A DNA stretch of 19,437 nt. It comes from Bacteroidales bacterium (GTDB lineage Bacteria > Bacteroidota > Bacteroidia > Bacteroidales > UBA932). Location of the stretch: positions 1 through 19,437 of the forward strand of contig JAFZGK010000009.1 in NCBI GenBank assembly GCA_017555445.1, read 5' to 3'. How positions within the stretch are numbered: position 1 is the stretch's first letter; each line of letters opens with the position of its first letter. Position numbers and translations under genes: made by a program. Under the pieces are notes generated by a model. It saw nothing but the letters and a program-made list of their open reading frames with translations, searched no databases and was not told the origin of the DNA. This document shows, piece after piece, positions 1-8,360 of the stretch.

Positions 1-194
1 AGCAGGTTTCTGACTGCATCTCCGGCAACTCCGTCCACGGCAGTCTTGGTCTGAGCTCCATCTGCCATAGTAGCAGAGAAGGTCATTTCCACCTTCGTTG
101 CCGGCGCTGTGAAGTTCTCCTCCTCGATTCTTACGCAGGAGAATGCAAGTGTCAGTGCCGACAATGCAAATATATATATGTTCAATTTCTTCAT
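1..194 (-). CDS. Lipoprotein, N-terminal fragment (possibly fimbrillin-like)
   Basis: The reading frame starts at 194 and runs off the left edge, leaving about 64 residues. It opens with a lipoprotein signal peptide: Met-Lys-Lys, a hydrophobic core and a lipobox LAFSC, with Cys20 as the predicted lipidated residue. After the Cys comes a short acidic stretch (VRIEEE), which in Bacteroidota often goes with surface exposure of lipoproteins. The following text (VEMTFSATMADGAQTKTAVDG, positions about 35-55) resembles the first strand of fimbrillin-like and other surface-adhesin lipoproteins, but so little is present that the family is only a guess. It lies 18 nt downstream of the large LRR lipoprotein gene on the same strand, so it is probably the last visible gene of a four-gene operon. 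That it is a lipoprotein is fairly secure; its function is unknown. Confidence 0.7.
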   Translation of the reverse strand, partial: MKKLNIYIFALSALTLAFSCVRIEEENFTAPATKVEMTFSATMADGAQTKTAVDGVAGDAVRNL

Positions 195-212
195 AATCAG
201 TCAGTCTTTCGG

Positions 213-3200
213 TTACCACTCAAAATCATCACCTGTGAATCCTTCTCCACTTCCTGGAGATGATGTGTTCACCTTTATAGTTTCTCCATATGCTGTTTCT
301 CCGTCTGCCTTAGCATATGCTCTGATATAATATGTAGAGTTTGGTTCAAGACCTGTAATCACGCAAGAGAATTTACCCTTTGATGTGTCAGATGCCTTGA
401 TGACTCCGTCGTAGTAACTTAAAGTAGGATCGTAATCTGATGTACCCCATACAAAACCCTTCTCTTCTACAGTTACGTCCATATTGAGGATAAGCACTCC
501 GTTTGCACTGATGCTTGTCTCACCGCTGACAGGTGCCATTGTCTGGACAGAAATCTTTTCATTCATTCTCATGCAACGTACAGGGAAACCGTCTCCAGCG
601 CTATAGCTATTGAACCATCCACCATTGCCATCATAGTAGAATAATTCTTTATTAGGGCCATAGCTGTTGCTTGCACCAGTTGTGCGTATCTGTCCACAGC
701 CATCCCACCAACAATTACCTCCTCCACAATCAATATATGGCGTAGCAGGGAACCATGCTTCTGACGATCCTCCAGTAAAGCTGTCATAAACGAAAGATCG
801 ACCGTAGTCCCATTCCCATCCGTTATTTGCGAGGTATGAGTACGCATAGTAGCTGGCTACCATATATCCAGGAGGACATGGATCCCATTTTGTCTTAGTG
901 TCAGGACTCCAGAGGTTTTCGATAGAATCAGTACTCCAATAGTCTCCGTTCTTTGAGAAGGCTGTAGGTTGCTTAACTGTCTCCTCAATGCTTGGTACAT
1001 ATGAGAACAGATCAAACGATGACTCATAGATGAATGGATCCTTTCTACCCAACTGGTAGAGAGTACCTGTAGCCTCTCTCCATCTGTTGCTGCCACCTCC
1101 GCTTGATCGTGTTGCGCCGAGGTTGCGGTCCATCATATAGTATGTTCCAAATTCATTGGTCCATGTTTGAACTGAAGGCTCATCTGTTGCCCAGATATGC
1201 CAGCTCCAAAGGATAGTGCCGCTGTCATCCTTCACTGCGATGAGGGCATTTCCTTCCTGACCTGTAGTCTCGAACTCAACTTCTCCGCCTACAAGCTTGA
1301 TGGACTTGATGATGGCACCAGTCTCAAATGGTGCATATGTGTGTAGGGTTTCCCAAAGTACCGATACAGATGTAGGATGAATCTGCTCTGAGCTGTAGCC
1401 CTTAACAGTAGCGTTGAATCTGTACTTGCCCTCCTTAGGCACGATGTAGCTGTTTGCAGTACCGAATGTGCATAGGTCTTCATATGCAAGTGAGAACTCA
1501 GTAGGTGCTGTCCTGGTTTCACCAAGGTCGTTCACTGCATAAGGGTAGAAGTAATATACATCCTCGTCATAAATGTTCATTTCAAGCGAGAATGTCTTGT
1601 TTACGCTGATTTCGTCGCCGACCTTGACTTTCTCGAGATTCTCCTTATCCTTACCGACATAGAAACCATGCTCGATGATGTCTGACTTACCTTTGTTTGT
1701 GACAGATCCCTTGAGGGTGACCTTCTCGTTACCCTTTTCGAAGCTGCCTGCGCTTACTGTAGGGAGATGAGGGTTGCGTCCGCCGCTCTTGAATACGATC
1801 TCAGTCTCCGGCATGAGCTTCTTGAGGTCATCCACCTGGAACTGATGAAGCGGAAGGCCGCTGAGTTCGAGGTGCTTGATGTTTGTATATTTCTCAAGAC
1901 CTGTGAGGATACCGATGTCATTTGTCTCCTTTGATGGAGAATCGTTGTCTCCGAGATAAAGCGTTTCAAGTTCAGGGAGCTTTTCAAGGAATGAGAATGA
2001 TGTCAGTGCATTGCGTGACACATCAAGAGATTTCAATGTGCCTGCGCACTCCAGCTCAGGAATCTGTTTGATCTTGTTGCCCTTCAGATAGAGTGTGTGC
2101 ATTCCCTCGACGTGGGTGATGTGGTCGATGTTTGTAATATCTGTATTGCCGATGTAAATACCCTCGCTCACATACACGAGACCGCTCAGTTTGCTGAGAT
2201 TTGTAAATTCCATGCTGCTGTAGTCGGACATGCGGCTGAAATAGAATTCCTCAGTGTCGTTCTTGAAATGGATACCATCCTTGTCGTAGACGGTCATGTA
2301 TCCAACATAAAGTGATCCGTAGATATGTGAGTAGCAATCGTAATAGAAGTTTTCGAAGTCGCTCTCATACATCAGCTTGATATCAGTATCCGAGATACGT
2401 GTACCATAGCTGCTTGCATTACTGTAGCCTTCTCCGCTGCCATTAGTCGCAGTCGCTCTTGCATGATATACTTTACCTACCAGTGTGGATACGCTGTGGA
2501 CATAAGTAATCGTACCGTCTGATGAAAGGTCGCCTTCATGGAAGCTCATCTCGTTGATGTTGCGGCTGGTACCGATGTAGAATCCGTACTTTGTGAGATT
2601 GCTTCTGTTTCTCTCGACTTTAGCTGTAAGCTTTACAGTGTTCTCGTCGAGTTCCTCGACCACTATATTGCTGATTACAGGTACTGGTGCCTCGCTGTCG
2701 GTGATATTCTCGGCCTCAACCTCATTCGAGAACTTTTCCTTGAACACATCAAGCTGCGGTTTTGTAAGAGGAAGCCCTGTGAGTACGACTTTGCCCAGAC
2801 TGTTCATTTCAAGAAGCGGTGACAGATCGTGGATGTCGTTGCCTGCAAGATTGAGATATGTAATAGTGTTGCAGTTCTCAAGATTGCTTATATCCTTGAT
2901 GTTGTTGCCTTCAAGAGAAAGTCTGTAGAGGGAAAGTCCCTTAAGAGTTTTATTGTCAGGAAGCTCCTGTATCTCATTGTAAGGAAGATACAACTGGTTG
3001 ATGTTGACGTTTCTGATGAACTCTATAGGGAATTCTGTGAGTTCCGCATTGATTACTGAGAGTTTCTGGTCCTGTACGAAATGGATGGTGTCTGCAAGAT
3101 AAAGCATATCCTCATCATCCACGTCTGTAGCTGCCACTCCTGTATATGTCCTTTCTCCGCATTCTACGCTGACTGACGATGATACGGAGCGGGTTCCCAA

Positions 3201-3668
3201 TGATCCGACATTTGCGATTACAAGCTCACCGTTGATTATGGTATATGAGTTCTGTCTTATCTCCTCCTTGTTTCGGAGCTTGAGATCACCATTGAAGGTG
3301 AGTTCTCCAGATGCGTCCTGAGTGACTGTGATCGACTTTGTGATAAGGGAGTTCGGAGTTGTGATTGTCACGGTTGCGGTACGCTCGCTTTCAAGTCCGT
3401 TTTCCTGGAATGTAAGCGCGATCTGTCCATCCTGTGCACTTGCCTGAAGCCAGTTTCCGAACTGACTCTCCACTTTGGTTATAAGGCTTCTGTTGGATTT
3501 GTATGTTATATAGTCCACAGAACCTGTCTTTGGAAGATTGATAGATGTCTGGTCGATTTCAAGATAAGGGAAACTTCCGAAGATTCCCTCCTCGTTCACC
3601 GAGCAGCCTGCCAACATAGCGGTGAACAGGCATGCGATAAGAATAAATCTGTTTCTTTTCATGTTCAT
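213..3668 (-). CDS. Modular BACON / leucine-rich-repeat / Fib_succ_major-type surface lipoprotein
   Basis: This 1151-residue lipoprotein has lipobox LAGC with Cys22 (Cys20 if the second Met, 3662, is the start; both are possible and neither has a clear ribosome binding site). Domains in order: a BACON-like beta-sandwich, about 36-118; a first leucine-rich-repeat block, about 205-325 (LYLPYNEIQELP, LSLEGNNIKDI, LNLAGNDIHDL); an Fn3-like domain, about 330-425 (YGFYIGTS, VYHARATATN); a second LRR block, about 490-625; a second Fn3-like domain, about 635-725 (HGFYVGKD); a beta-rich linker, about 735-830; a Fib_succ_major-like domain, about 835-1035 (DRNLGAT, WDPCPPGY, GFPVRCMR); and a C-terminal Fn3-like domain, about 1040-1135. 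LRR and BACON domains generally bind proteins or glycans, so a surface adhesion or recognition role is inferred. No enzymatic motif is seen. It lies 6 nt downstream of the beta-barrel gene. Confidence 0.88.
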   Translation of the reverse strand: MNMKRNRFILIACLFTAMLAGCSVNEEGIFGSFPYLEIDQTSINLPKTGSVDYITYKSNRSLITKVESQFGNWLQASAQDGQIALTFQENGLESERTATVTITTPNSLITKSITVTQDASGELTFNGDLKLRNKEEIRQNSYTIINGELVIANVGSLGTRSVSSSVSVECGERTYTGVAATDVDDEDMLYLADTIHFVQDQKLSVINAELTEFPIEFIRNVNINQLYLPYNEIQELPDNKTLKGLSLYRLSLEGNNIKDISNLENCNTITYLNLAGNDIHDLSPLLEMNSLGKVVLTGLPLTKPQLDVFKEKFSNEVEAENITDSEAPVPVISNIVVEELDENTVKLTAKVERNRSNLTKYGFYIGTSRNINEMSFHEGDLSSDGTITYVHSVSTLVGKVYHARATATNGSGEGYSNASSYGTRISDTDIKLMYESDFENFYYDCYSHIYGSLYVGYMTVYDKDGIHFKNDTEEFYFSRMSDYSSMEFTNLSKLSGLVYVSEGIYIGNTDITNIDHITHVEGMHTLYLKGNKIKQIPELECAGTLKSLDVSRNALTSFSFLEKLPELETLYLGDNDSPSKETNDIGILTGLEKYTNIKHLELSGLPLHQFQVDDLKKLMPETEIVFKSGGRNPHLPTVSAGSFEKGNEKVTLKGSVTNKGKSDIIEHGFYVGKDKENLEKVKVGDEISVNKTFSLEMNIYDEDVYYFYPYAVNDLGETRTAPTEFSLAYEDLCTFGTANSYIVPKEGKYRFNATVKGYSSEQIHPTSVSVLWETLHTYAPFETGAIIKSIKLVGGEVEFETTGQEGNALIAVKDDSGTILWSWHIWATDEPSVQTWTNEFGTYYMMDRNLGATRSSGGGSNRWREATGTLYQLGRKDPFIYESSFDLFSYVPSIEETVKQPTAFSKNGDYWSTDSIENLWSPDTKTKWDPCPPGYMVASYYAYSYLANNGWEWDYGRSFVYDSFTGGSSEAWFPATPYIDCGGGNCWWDGCGQIRTTGASNSYGPNKELFYYDGNGGWFNSYSAGDGFPVRCMRMNEKISVQTMAPVSGETSISANGVLILNMDVTVEEKGFVWGTSDYDPTLSYYDGVIKASDTSKGKFSCVITGLEPNSTYYIRAYAKADGETAYGETIKVNTSSPGSGEGFTGDDFEW

Positions 3669-3674
3669 ACTATG

Positions 3675-4286
3675 TTAGAATGCTGACTTCCTTGTTGAAA
3701 TGATATTGAATCCGAGACCCGCAGTAATGAGGCCCTGAGGATAACCTGCGCCATTGATGACATATACCTTGCTGAGAGCATAGTGGTAGCGAAGGTTCAG
3801 GAACATTACTCTTCCGAAATTGAACTGAAGGCCGCCGAGGACTCCGAAATTATATTTGAGCGCTCCTGTGTCAGGGCTTATAGTAACAGATGTGCTGCCC
3901 ATTTCTTCGAATGACGAGTTGAGCAAGATGTTCTGATAGAGACCGCCCTCGATGGTGAAGGCACTTTTAGGACTCAATTGCAGCGTTACAGGTATCTGCA
4001 GATACTGCTGGTTCGCCTTCATGGTCACACCAGACATTTCGTATGCACTTCCTGACATCAGGAAATTCAATCCGGTATGGAGTCCGATAGTATTCTTGAA
4101 TTCTACAGTTGTAAATGCACCGCCATAGCCGCTGAAGCTCATCGGAGCAACTGGTGCGGGATCTGTCATCATTTGAGTAGCAATGCCACCTCCGGTAACT
4201 CCGAAAGTGGCTTTGATCTGCTGAGCTGAGGCCGAAGCGCAGAACAGCATCAGTATTGCTAGCACTGATAGCGCTTTTTTATTCAT
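3675..4286 (-). CDS. Small outer-membrane beta-barrel protein (PorT-like fold)
   Basis: This 203-residue protein has a classical signal peptide with likely cleavage after Ala21 (ASA|QQ). The mature part alternates polar and hydrophobic residues in short beta strands rich in Gly and aromatic residues. It contains QYLQIPVTLQL, which matches the YLxIP hallmark of the Bacteroidota PorT-like outer-membrane barrel family. The strand GLITAGLGFNII lies near the end, and the last residue is Phe, as in many outer-membrane proteins. About 180 mature residues would suit an 8-stranded barrel. On the minus strand an AAGGAAAGAG stretch precedes the start and could act as a ribosome binding site. The gene is 74 nt downstream of the caspase-like gene and 6 nt upstream of the LRR lipoprotein gene. 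It could anchor or assemble its neighbours at the outer membrane, but that is inference from position. Confidence 0.8.
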   Translation of the reverse strand: MNKKALSVLAILMLFCASASAQQIKATFGVTGGGIATQMMTDPAPVAPMSFSGYGGAFTTVEFKNTIGLHTGLNFLMSGSAYEMSGVTMKANQQYLQIPVTLQLSPKSAFTIEGGLYQNILLNSSFEEMGSTSVTISPDTGALKYNFGVLGGLQFNFGRVMFLNLRYHYALSKVYVINGAGYPQGLITAGLGFNIISTRKSAF

Positions 4287-4320
4287 AATATATTTTCTCT
4301 TTCCTTATTGTTTATCAGTT

Positions 4321-4344
4321 CGTTGCAGTCTTCCCGACTGCCGG
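4321..4344 (-). other. Hairpin in the caspase-barrel intergenic gap
   Basis: In the 74-nt gap between two co-directional genes, GCAGTC (4325-4330) and GACTGC (4336-4341) form a perfect 6-bp stem around a 5-nt loop. On the transcribed strand it is GCAGTC-GGGAA-GACTGC and is not followed by a T run, so it does not look like a full intrinsic terminator. It might be an mRNA processing or stability element that sets the ratio of protease to barrel protein. This is a low-confidence structural observation. Confidence 0.35.
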
Positions 4345-4360
4345 TAGGTTCATCTATCTC

Positions 4361-6952
4361 TTAGAATGTCCAGTTTCTCCAGTCTGTATCGATGTCCGGT
4401 CCGTTGAGGAGCTCAGGAGTCTGCTCCATGTTGTTGACAAGAATCGACTTTGTGTGTACTGTTTCGGATACTTCGTTGAAGAGGTCACCGATTGTCACTC
4501 CTGTACCGGCATCCTTCAATGTCTTGAGGAGGTAGTAAGTGAAGAGACCGTGGCTCTTTTCCTGGTATGGCATCGAACGCTGTGTCGATGAGGTCGCCGT
4601 CATTACGATGAGGTTGCCCTTTACAGGAACTTCCTTAGGTCTGATGATGATACCACGACCTACACCGCTGTAACATGCATCCATGAATACCATTGTTCTC
4701 TTGGCGTTGCATCCGCTGAGGGTTGTGTAGAAATCCTCAAGCTTGATACCTGCTGTAGGAGATGTGATGCTTACATCGACAGGGATGAGATAGCTGTCCT
4801 TGCTCTCACCGTCCACCTGGCCGTGACCGGCATAATATACGATGAGCTCGATCTCACCTGTGCTGCTCTTTGCGAGCTTGGTGATCTTGTCGATGTTGGT
4901 CTTCATCTGAGCGAGAGTGGCGTTCTTTGCAAGGATGATGTTCTCCTTCTTCACACCCATCATCGCCTCTGCGAACTTCGCGAAAGTCTCTGCGTCACGC
5001 TCCGCGAACTCCACGTCAGGCTGATAAGTAGCATCCTGCTTGTATGTGTTATAATCCTCATTACCGAAGATGAGGGCAAATCGGTTGTTCTTGAGCTCGG
5101 ACATCTGCTCGAGTCCGATTACGAGTTCAGACTCCTTTCTTCTTGCCGGCTTCTGTGTCTCCGCAGCGTAATTCTGCATTGCTGCAACTCCCGACATCAC
5201 GTTGGTGAGCATGTTGCGGCGGCCTGTCTGGAATGTGATGTACTTCACATCCTTTCTTCTATGAGTGAACTCGTCGATATCTGCCACGATAGAGAACTCG
5301 CGGTCATAATTTTCGTAGTCGTTTTCGTCTACGGTGAATGTAGTGGTGATCTCTGCAAACTCGTTTGGTGCGATGCTTGGGATTGTAATCACCTTGTCCT
5401 TAGGCTCTACGCCATCAGGCCATGCGAGGTTCACAGTAACGTCCTTCGCCATATCGGAACCATCATTTCTGACAGTCATCTTGAGAGTCGCCTCCTGTCC
5501 TGGGGTAAGAGGGGAGTGGTCAAGATTGTAGACCCAATATGTTTCGAGTACAGGTTTGCTGGCACTGATGCCGGCAGCTGAGAATTCGAACGGGAATGAA
5601 GGCTGTATGAAAAGGTTGTCACCCTCGCCCTTGAGAAGGATGTTGATCTTCTCTGTAACGAGTTCAGTATTTGCCTTTCCGCTGAATGAAAGTGTCTTGG
5701 TTTCACCCGGCTTGATCGAGCCTGCGTCAAGAGCTCTTTCGTCATAGCTGAACCAGGTTGACTGGGTCTCGTCACCTATGATTGAAACAGAAGCCTTGTT
5801 GAGGACCTCGTTACCGGTATTCTTGATCTTGAATGAGATCTGGAAATCCTCTTCAACGTCCACGATGCCGTTGCCGCTGTTGTCAATGAGGCGGATGTCA
5901 GAAATCTCGACTTTAGGATTGATTTTGTTGTCGTTTGCATTTCTGATCACACCCTGGCGCTGGCCGATAGCCACGTACGCGAGATCGTTGTTGAAGTCGG
6001 ATGCGTATGTGAAGAGTGTATCGATGACCAGGCGGCCTTCAGTGTTGATATAGCCGTACTTGTCGTTCTTTTTTACCCATGCCTTGCCCTCTGAGAAATG
6101 ACCTGCATCGTCGAATGCACTTGCTCTGAGAACTGTCTCACCCTTTTCGTTGATATAGCTTACATTGCCTTTCTTGTCCTTTACCCTGGCCATTCCTTCA
6201 CGGAATTCGCCCACTTCGGCATACTCTCTCACTCTGTGGAGAGACTTGTCCATGAAGATGTTTGTCTCGCCGTCGTTCTTCTTCACGTAAGCTGAGCCGT
6301 TGTTGAGAAGGACTGCCGAGTTGTCTGCCACGAACTCAGTACCCTTCTTGTCACCGTTCTTGGTGATCTGCCAGCTCTTCTCTCCCTTGGCAACCAATGC
6401 ATGGCCACCCTTGAAGTCTGAAGCGAAATCATACTCTGCGTTGATTCTGAATACACCCTTGGTGTCAACATATCCCCACTTGTTGTTCTTGTTGCTCTTG
6501 ATGCGGGCATATCCCTCGCTGTACGGGTAGAATGTGTACTCCTTAGGGAGGAGCTTCTTCTTGCCGTTGAGGTAGAGATAATAGCTGTCGACGCCTGCCT
6601 TGGCGAGCGCTATTTCGCTGTCGATATCCGAAATGCTGTCATAGGTGCACTGATGAACAAATTTTCCTGTCTTGTCCATGATTCCCCATCTTCCGTCCTG
6701 CTTCACGATGCTGTATCCGCCCTTGAAATCCTTCACTTCGTCGTACGCAGGCTGGATCACTACGATGCCGGCAGTGTTGATGAATCCCCACTTTCCGTTC
6801 TCGTAATAAGCCGAGAGTCCTTCGTGATAATCACGTACGGTCTGCTGAGTGACATTTCTCAACCATTTGAAGTTCTGAGGTTTAGTTTCCTGACTGAAGC
6901 CTGAAGCTGCAAAGATGAACAGCGCGATTGCGCCAATGACGAAACGTTTCAT
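4361..6952 (-). CDS. Exported WG-repeat / CARDB / caspase-like cysteine protease
   Basis: This 863-residue protein has a signal peptide (hydrophobic core about 4-17, likely cleavage near FS|QE at 20-21). Residues about 45-340 form WG-type beta repeats: clear WG pairs at 55-56, 89-90 and 159-160, a YG at 299-300, and weaker units around 194 and 265. Two CARDB-like Ig-fold domains follow at about 347-460 and 468-578. A linker leads to a peptidase C14 (caspase-like) domain at about 623-850. The catalytic residues are present: His710 in YYAGHG and Cys760 in DACYSG, with Asp758 where metacaspases place an S1-pocket acid. Family knowledge suggests cleavage after basic residues, but the substrate is unknown. 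The signal peptide and lack of transmembrane segments point to the periplasm or outside. I see no type IX secretion C-terminal domain. It is first in the operon and follows a TAACTTTG promoter element. Related caspase proteins are mostly cytoplasmic, which makes export notable. Confidence 0.9.
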   Translation of the reverse strand: MKRFVIGAIALFIFAASGFSQETKPQNFKWLRNVTQQTVRDYHEGLSAYYENGKWGFINTAGIVVIQPAYDEVKDFKGGYSIVKQDGRWGIMDKTGKFVHQCTYDSISDIDSEIALAKAGVDSYYLYLNGKKKLLPKEYTFYPYSEGYARIKSNKNNKWGYVDTKGVFRINAEYDFASDFKGGHALVAKGEKSWQITKNGDKKGTEFVADNSAVLLNNGSAYVKKNDGETNIFMDKSLHRVREYAEVGEFREGMARVKDKKGNVSYINEKGETVLRASAFDDAGHFSEGKAWVKKNDKYGYINTEGRLVIDTLFTYASDFNNDLAYVAIGQRQGVIRNANDNKINPKVEISDIRLIDNSGNGIVDVEEDFQISFKIKNTGNEVLNKASVSIIGDETQSTWFSYDERALDAGSIKPGETKTLSFSGKANTELVTEKINILLKGEGDNLFIQPSFPFEFSAAGISASKPVLETYWVYNLDHSPLTPGQEATLKMTVRNDGSDMAKDVTVNLAWPDGVEPKDKVITIPSIAPNEFAEITTTFTVDENDYENYDREFSIVADIDEFTHRRKDVKYITFQTGRRNMLTNVMSGVAAMQNYAAETQKPARRKESELVIGLEQMSELKNNRFALIFGNEDYNTYKQDATYQPDVEFAERDAETFAKFAEAMMGVKKENIILAKNATLAQMKTNIDKITKLAKSSTGEIELIVYYAGHGQVDGESKDSYLIPVDVSITSPTAGIKLEDFYTTLSGCNAKRTMVFMDACYSGVGRGIIIRPKEVPVKGNLIVMTATSSTQRSMPYQEKSHGLFTYYLLKTLKDAGTGVTIGDLFNEVSETVHTKSILVNNMEQTPELLNGPDIDTDWRNWTF

Positions 6953-7000
6953 GATATTTAGGGTAAAAAGTTTATACAGTTAGACGTGCAAAATGCAGCG

Positions 7001-7008
7001 CAAAGTTA
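7001..7008 (-). promoter_or_regulatory. Predicted -7 promoter element of the envelope operon
   Basis: Read on the minus strand this is TAACTTTG, a full match to the Bacteroidota -7 consensus TAnnTTTG. It lies 48 nt upstream of the caspase-like gene start. The -33 position holds only a T-rich stretch (7022-7033 on the plus strand is A-rich), not a clean TTTG. The call rests on the motif match and its position. Confidence 0.5.
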
Positions 7009-7144
7009 GTGAATTTCTGTAAAAAATAAAAGCCTCGCGTACCTATTTAATGCTGATTTTCAGATATTTAGCTTTTATTGTGATGAATTTATGATTTCAT
7101 TCACAAGGTCCATTATGTGATTTTTAAAATTTCTCAAATTTTAT

Positions 7145-7152
7145 TACATTTG
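7145..7152 (+). promoter_or_regulatory. Predicted -7 promoter element of purM
   Basis: TACATTTG matches TAnnTTTG and lies 26 nt upstream of the purM start. The -33 region (about 7121-7125) is TTTTT rather than TTTG. Immediately upstream, AAAATTT (7126-7132) and AAATTTT (7136-7142) form an AT-rich inverted repeat around CTC that could be an operator or just AT bias. The rest of the 226-nt divergent spacer (6953-7178) is AT-rich, and I see no RNA gene in it. Confidence 0.5.
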
Positions 7153-7178
7153 CAGATTATTATAAAACGAGACCTGAT

Positions 7179-8348
7179 ATGAGCAACCAAAGGTACATGC
7201 AGCGTGGTGTTTCCGCATCGAAAGAGGATGTCCACAACGCTATCAAGAACATCGATAAAGGTGTATTCCCCAAAGCTTTCTGTAAGATAATTCCTGACAT
7301 TCTCGGCGGAGATCCGGACTACTGCAACATCATGCATGCGGATGGCGCCGGAACCAAATCTTCACTCGCATATCTCTATTGGAAAGAGACTGGTGACCTT
7401 TCTGTATGGAAGGGTATCGCACAGGATGCTCTTATCATGAACATCGATGATCTCCTCTGCGTCGGAGCAGTTGACAACATCCTCGTTTCATCTACCATCG
7501 GACGTAATAAGCTCCTCGTTCCTGGAGAGGTGATCAGCGCCATCATCAACGGTACTGACGAGCTTCTCGCAGAGCTTCGCGAGATGGGTGTCGGAGTCTA
7601 TGCGACGGGCGGAGAAACAGCAGATGTCGGTGACCTTGTAAGAACCATAATTGTCGATTCTACAGTGACTTGCAGAATGAAGCGCAGTGATGTCATCGAC
7701 AATGCGAACATCCGTCCGGGAGACGTGATCGTAGGTCTTTCATCATCTGGTCAGGCTACCTACGAGAAGGAATATAACGGCGGAATGGGAAGCAACGGAC
7801 TTACCAGTGCACGCCATGACGTATTTGCAAAATATCTTGCGGAAAAGTATCCTGAAAGCTACGATAAGGGAGTTCCGGAGGACCTCGTTTACAGCGGCGG
7901 ACTCAAGTTGACAGACGCTGTTGAAGGCTCTCCGCTTGATGCAGGAAAACTCGTGCTTTCACCGACCCGTACATACGCTCCGGTAGTGAAGAAGCTTCTT
8001 GATGTGCTTCGTCCGGAAATCCACGGAATGGTCCACTGTTCAGGTGGTGCGCAGACCAAGATCCTTCATTTTGTCGGCGACAATATCCGTGTCATCAAAG
8101 ATAATCTCTTCCCTGTACCACCTCTCTTCAGAACCATTCATGAGCAGAGCGGAACTGATTGGGCTGAGATGTACAAGGTGTTCAATATGGGTCACAGACT
8201 TGAGGTTTACCTCTCGCCAGAGCATGCAGAGCAGGTTATCGAGATCTCGAAGAGCTTTGGAATTGATGCTCAGGTGGTTGGACGCGTCGAGGAGTGCGAT
8301 CACAAGGAGCTTATCATCCGATCGGAATTCGGTGAATTCGTTTATTAA
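7179..8348 (+). CDS. purM: Phosphoribosylformylglycinamidine cyclo-ligase (AIR synthase)
   Basis: PurM catalyses the ATP-dependent ring closure of FGAM to aminoimidazole ribonucleotide, in the cytoplasm, as a step of de novo purine synthesis. The 389-residue protein shows family landmarks: HADGAGTK at 53-60 (the usual DGxGTK segment), MNIDDLLCVGA at 88-98, and GGETADVGD at 144-152 from the nucleotide-binding face. The C-terminal half carries HGMVHCSGGAQTK and FNMGHRLEV. It is longer than the roughly 345-residue enterobacterial enzyme, and the sequence style fits the longer form I associate with Bacteroidota. The start at 7179 directly follows the promoter region, and purH begins 12 nt after the stop, so the two are almost certainly co-transcribed. 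Confidence is high. Confidence 0.93.
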   Translation: MSNQRYMQRGVSASKEDVHNAIKNIDKGVFPKAFCKIIPDILGGDPDYCNIMHADGAGTKSSLAYLYWKETGDLSVWKGIAQDALIMNIDDLLCVGAVDNILVSSTIGRNKLLVPGEVISAIINGTDELLAELREMGVGVYATGGETADVGDLVRTIIVDSTVTCRMKRSDVIDNANIRPGDVIVGLSSSGQATYEKEYNGGMGSNGLTSARHDVFAKYLAEKYPESYDKGVPEDLVYSGGLKLTDAVEGSPLDAGKLVLSPTRTYAPVVKKLLDVLRPEIHGMVHCSGGAQTKILHFVGDNIRVIKDNLFPVPPLFRTIHEQSGTDWAEMYKVFNMGHRLEVYLSPEHAEQVIEISKSFGIDAQVVGRVEECDHKELIIRSEFGEFVY

Positions 8349-8360
8349 TTTACATAAAAC

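Noticed and set aside
4361..4600. Type IX secretion C-terminal domain on the caspase-like protein
   Set aside because: The C-terminus ends within the caspase fold (PELLNGPDIDTDWRNWTF) with no additional Ig-like sorting domain.
4823..5581. Long plus-strand open frame inside the caspase-like gene
   Set aside because: It is antisense to a clearly coding frame, its product is Cys/Leu/Val-rich with no recognisable domain, and no promoter or conserved motif supports it.
1..6952. Anti-phage defence island containing a caspase effector
   Set aside because: The neighbours are lipoproteins and an outer-membrane barrel with export signals; there is no STAND ATPase, nuclease, CRISPR or reverse transcriptase, and the protease itself is predicted to be exported.
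7101..7120. TCACA-N10-TGTGA inverted repeat as a CRP-type operator
   Set aside because: The half-sites are in the reverse order and spacing compared with the CRP consensus TGTGA-N6-TCACA, and 5-bp repeats are common by chance in AT-rich DNA.
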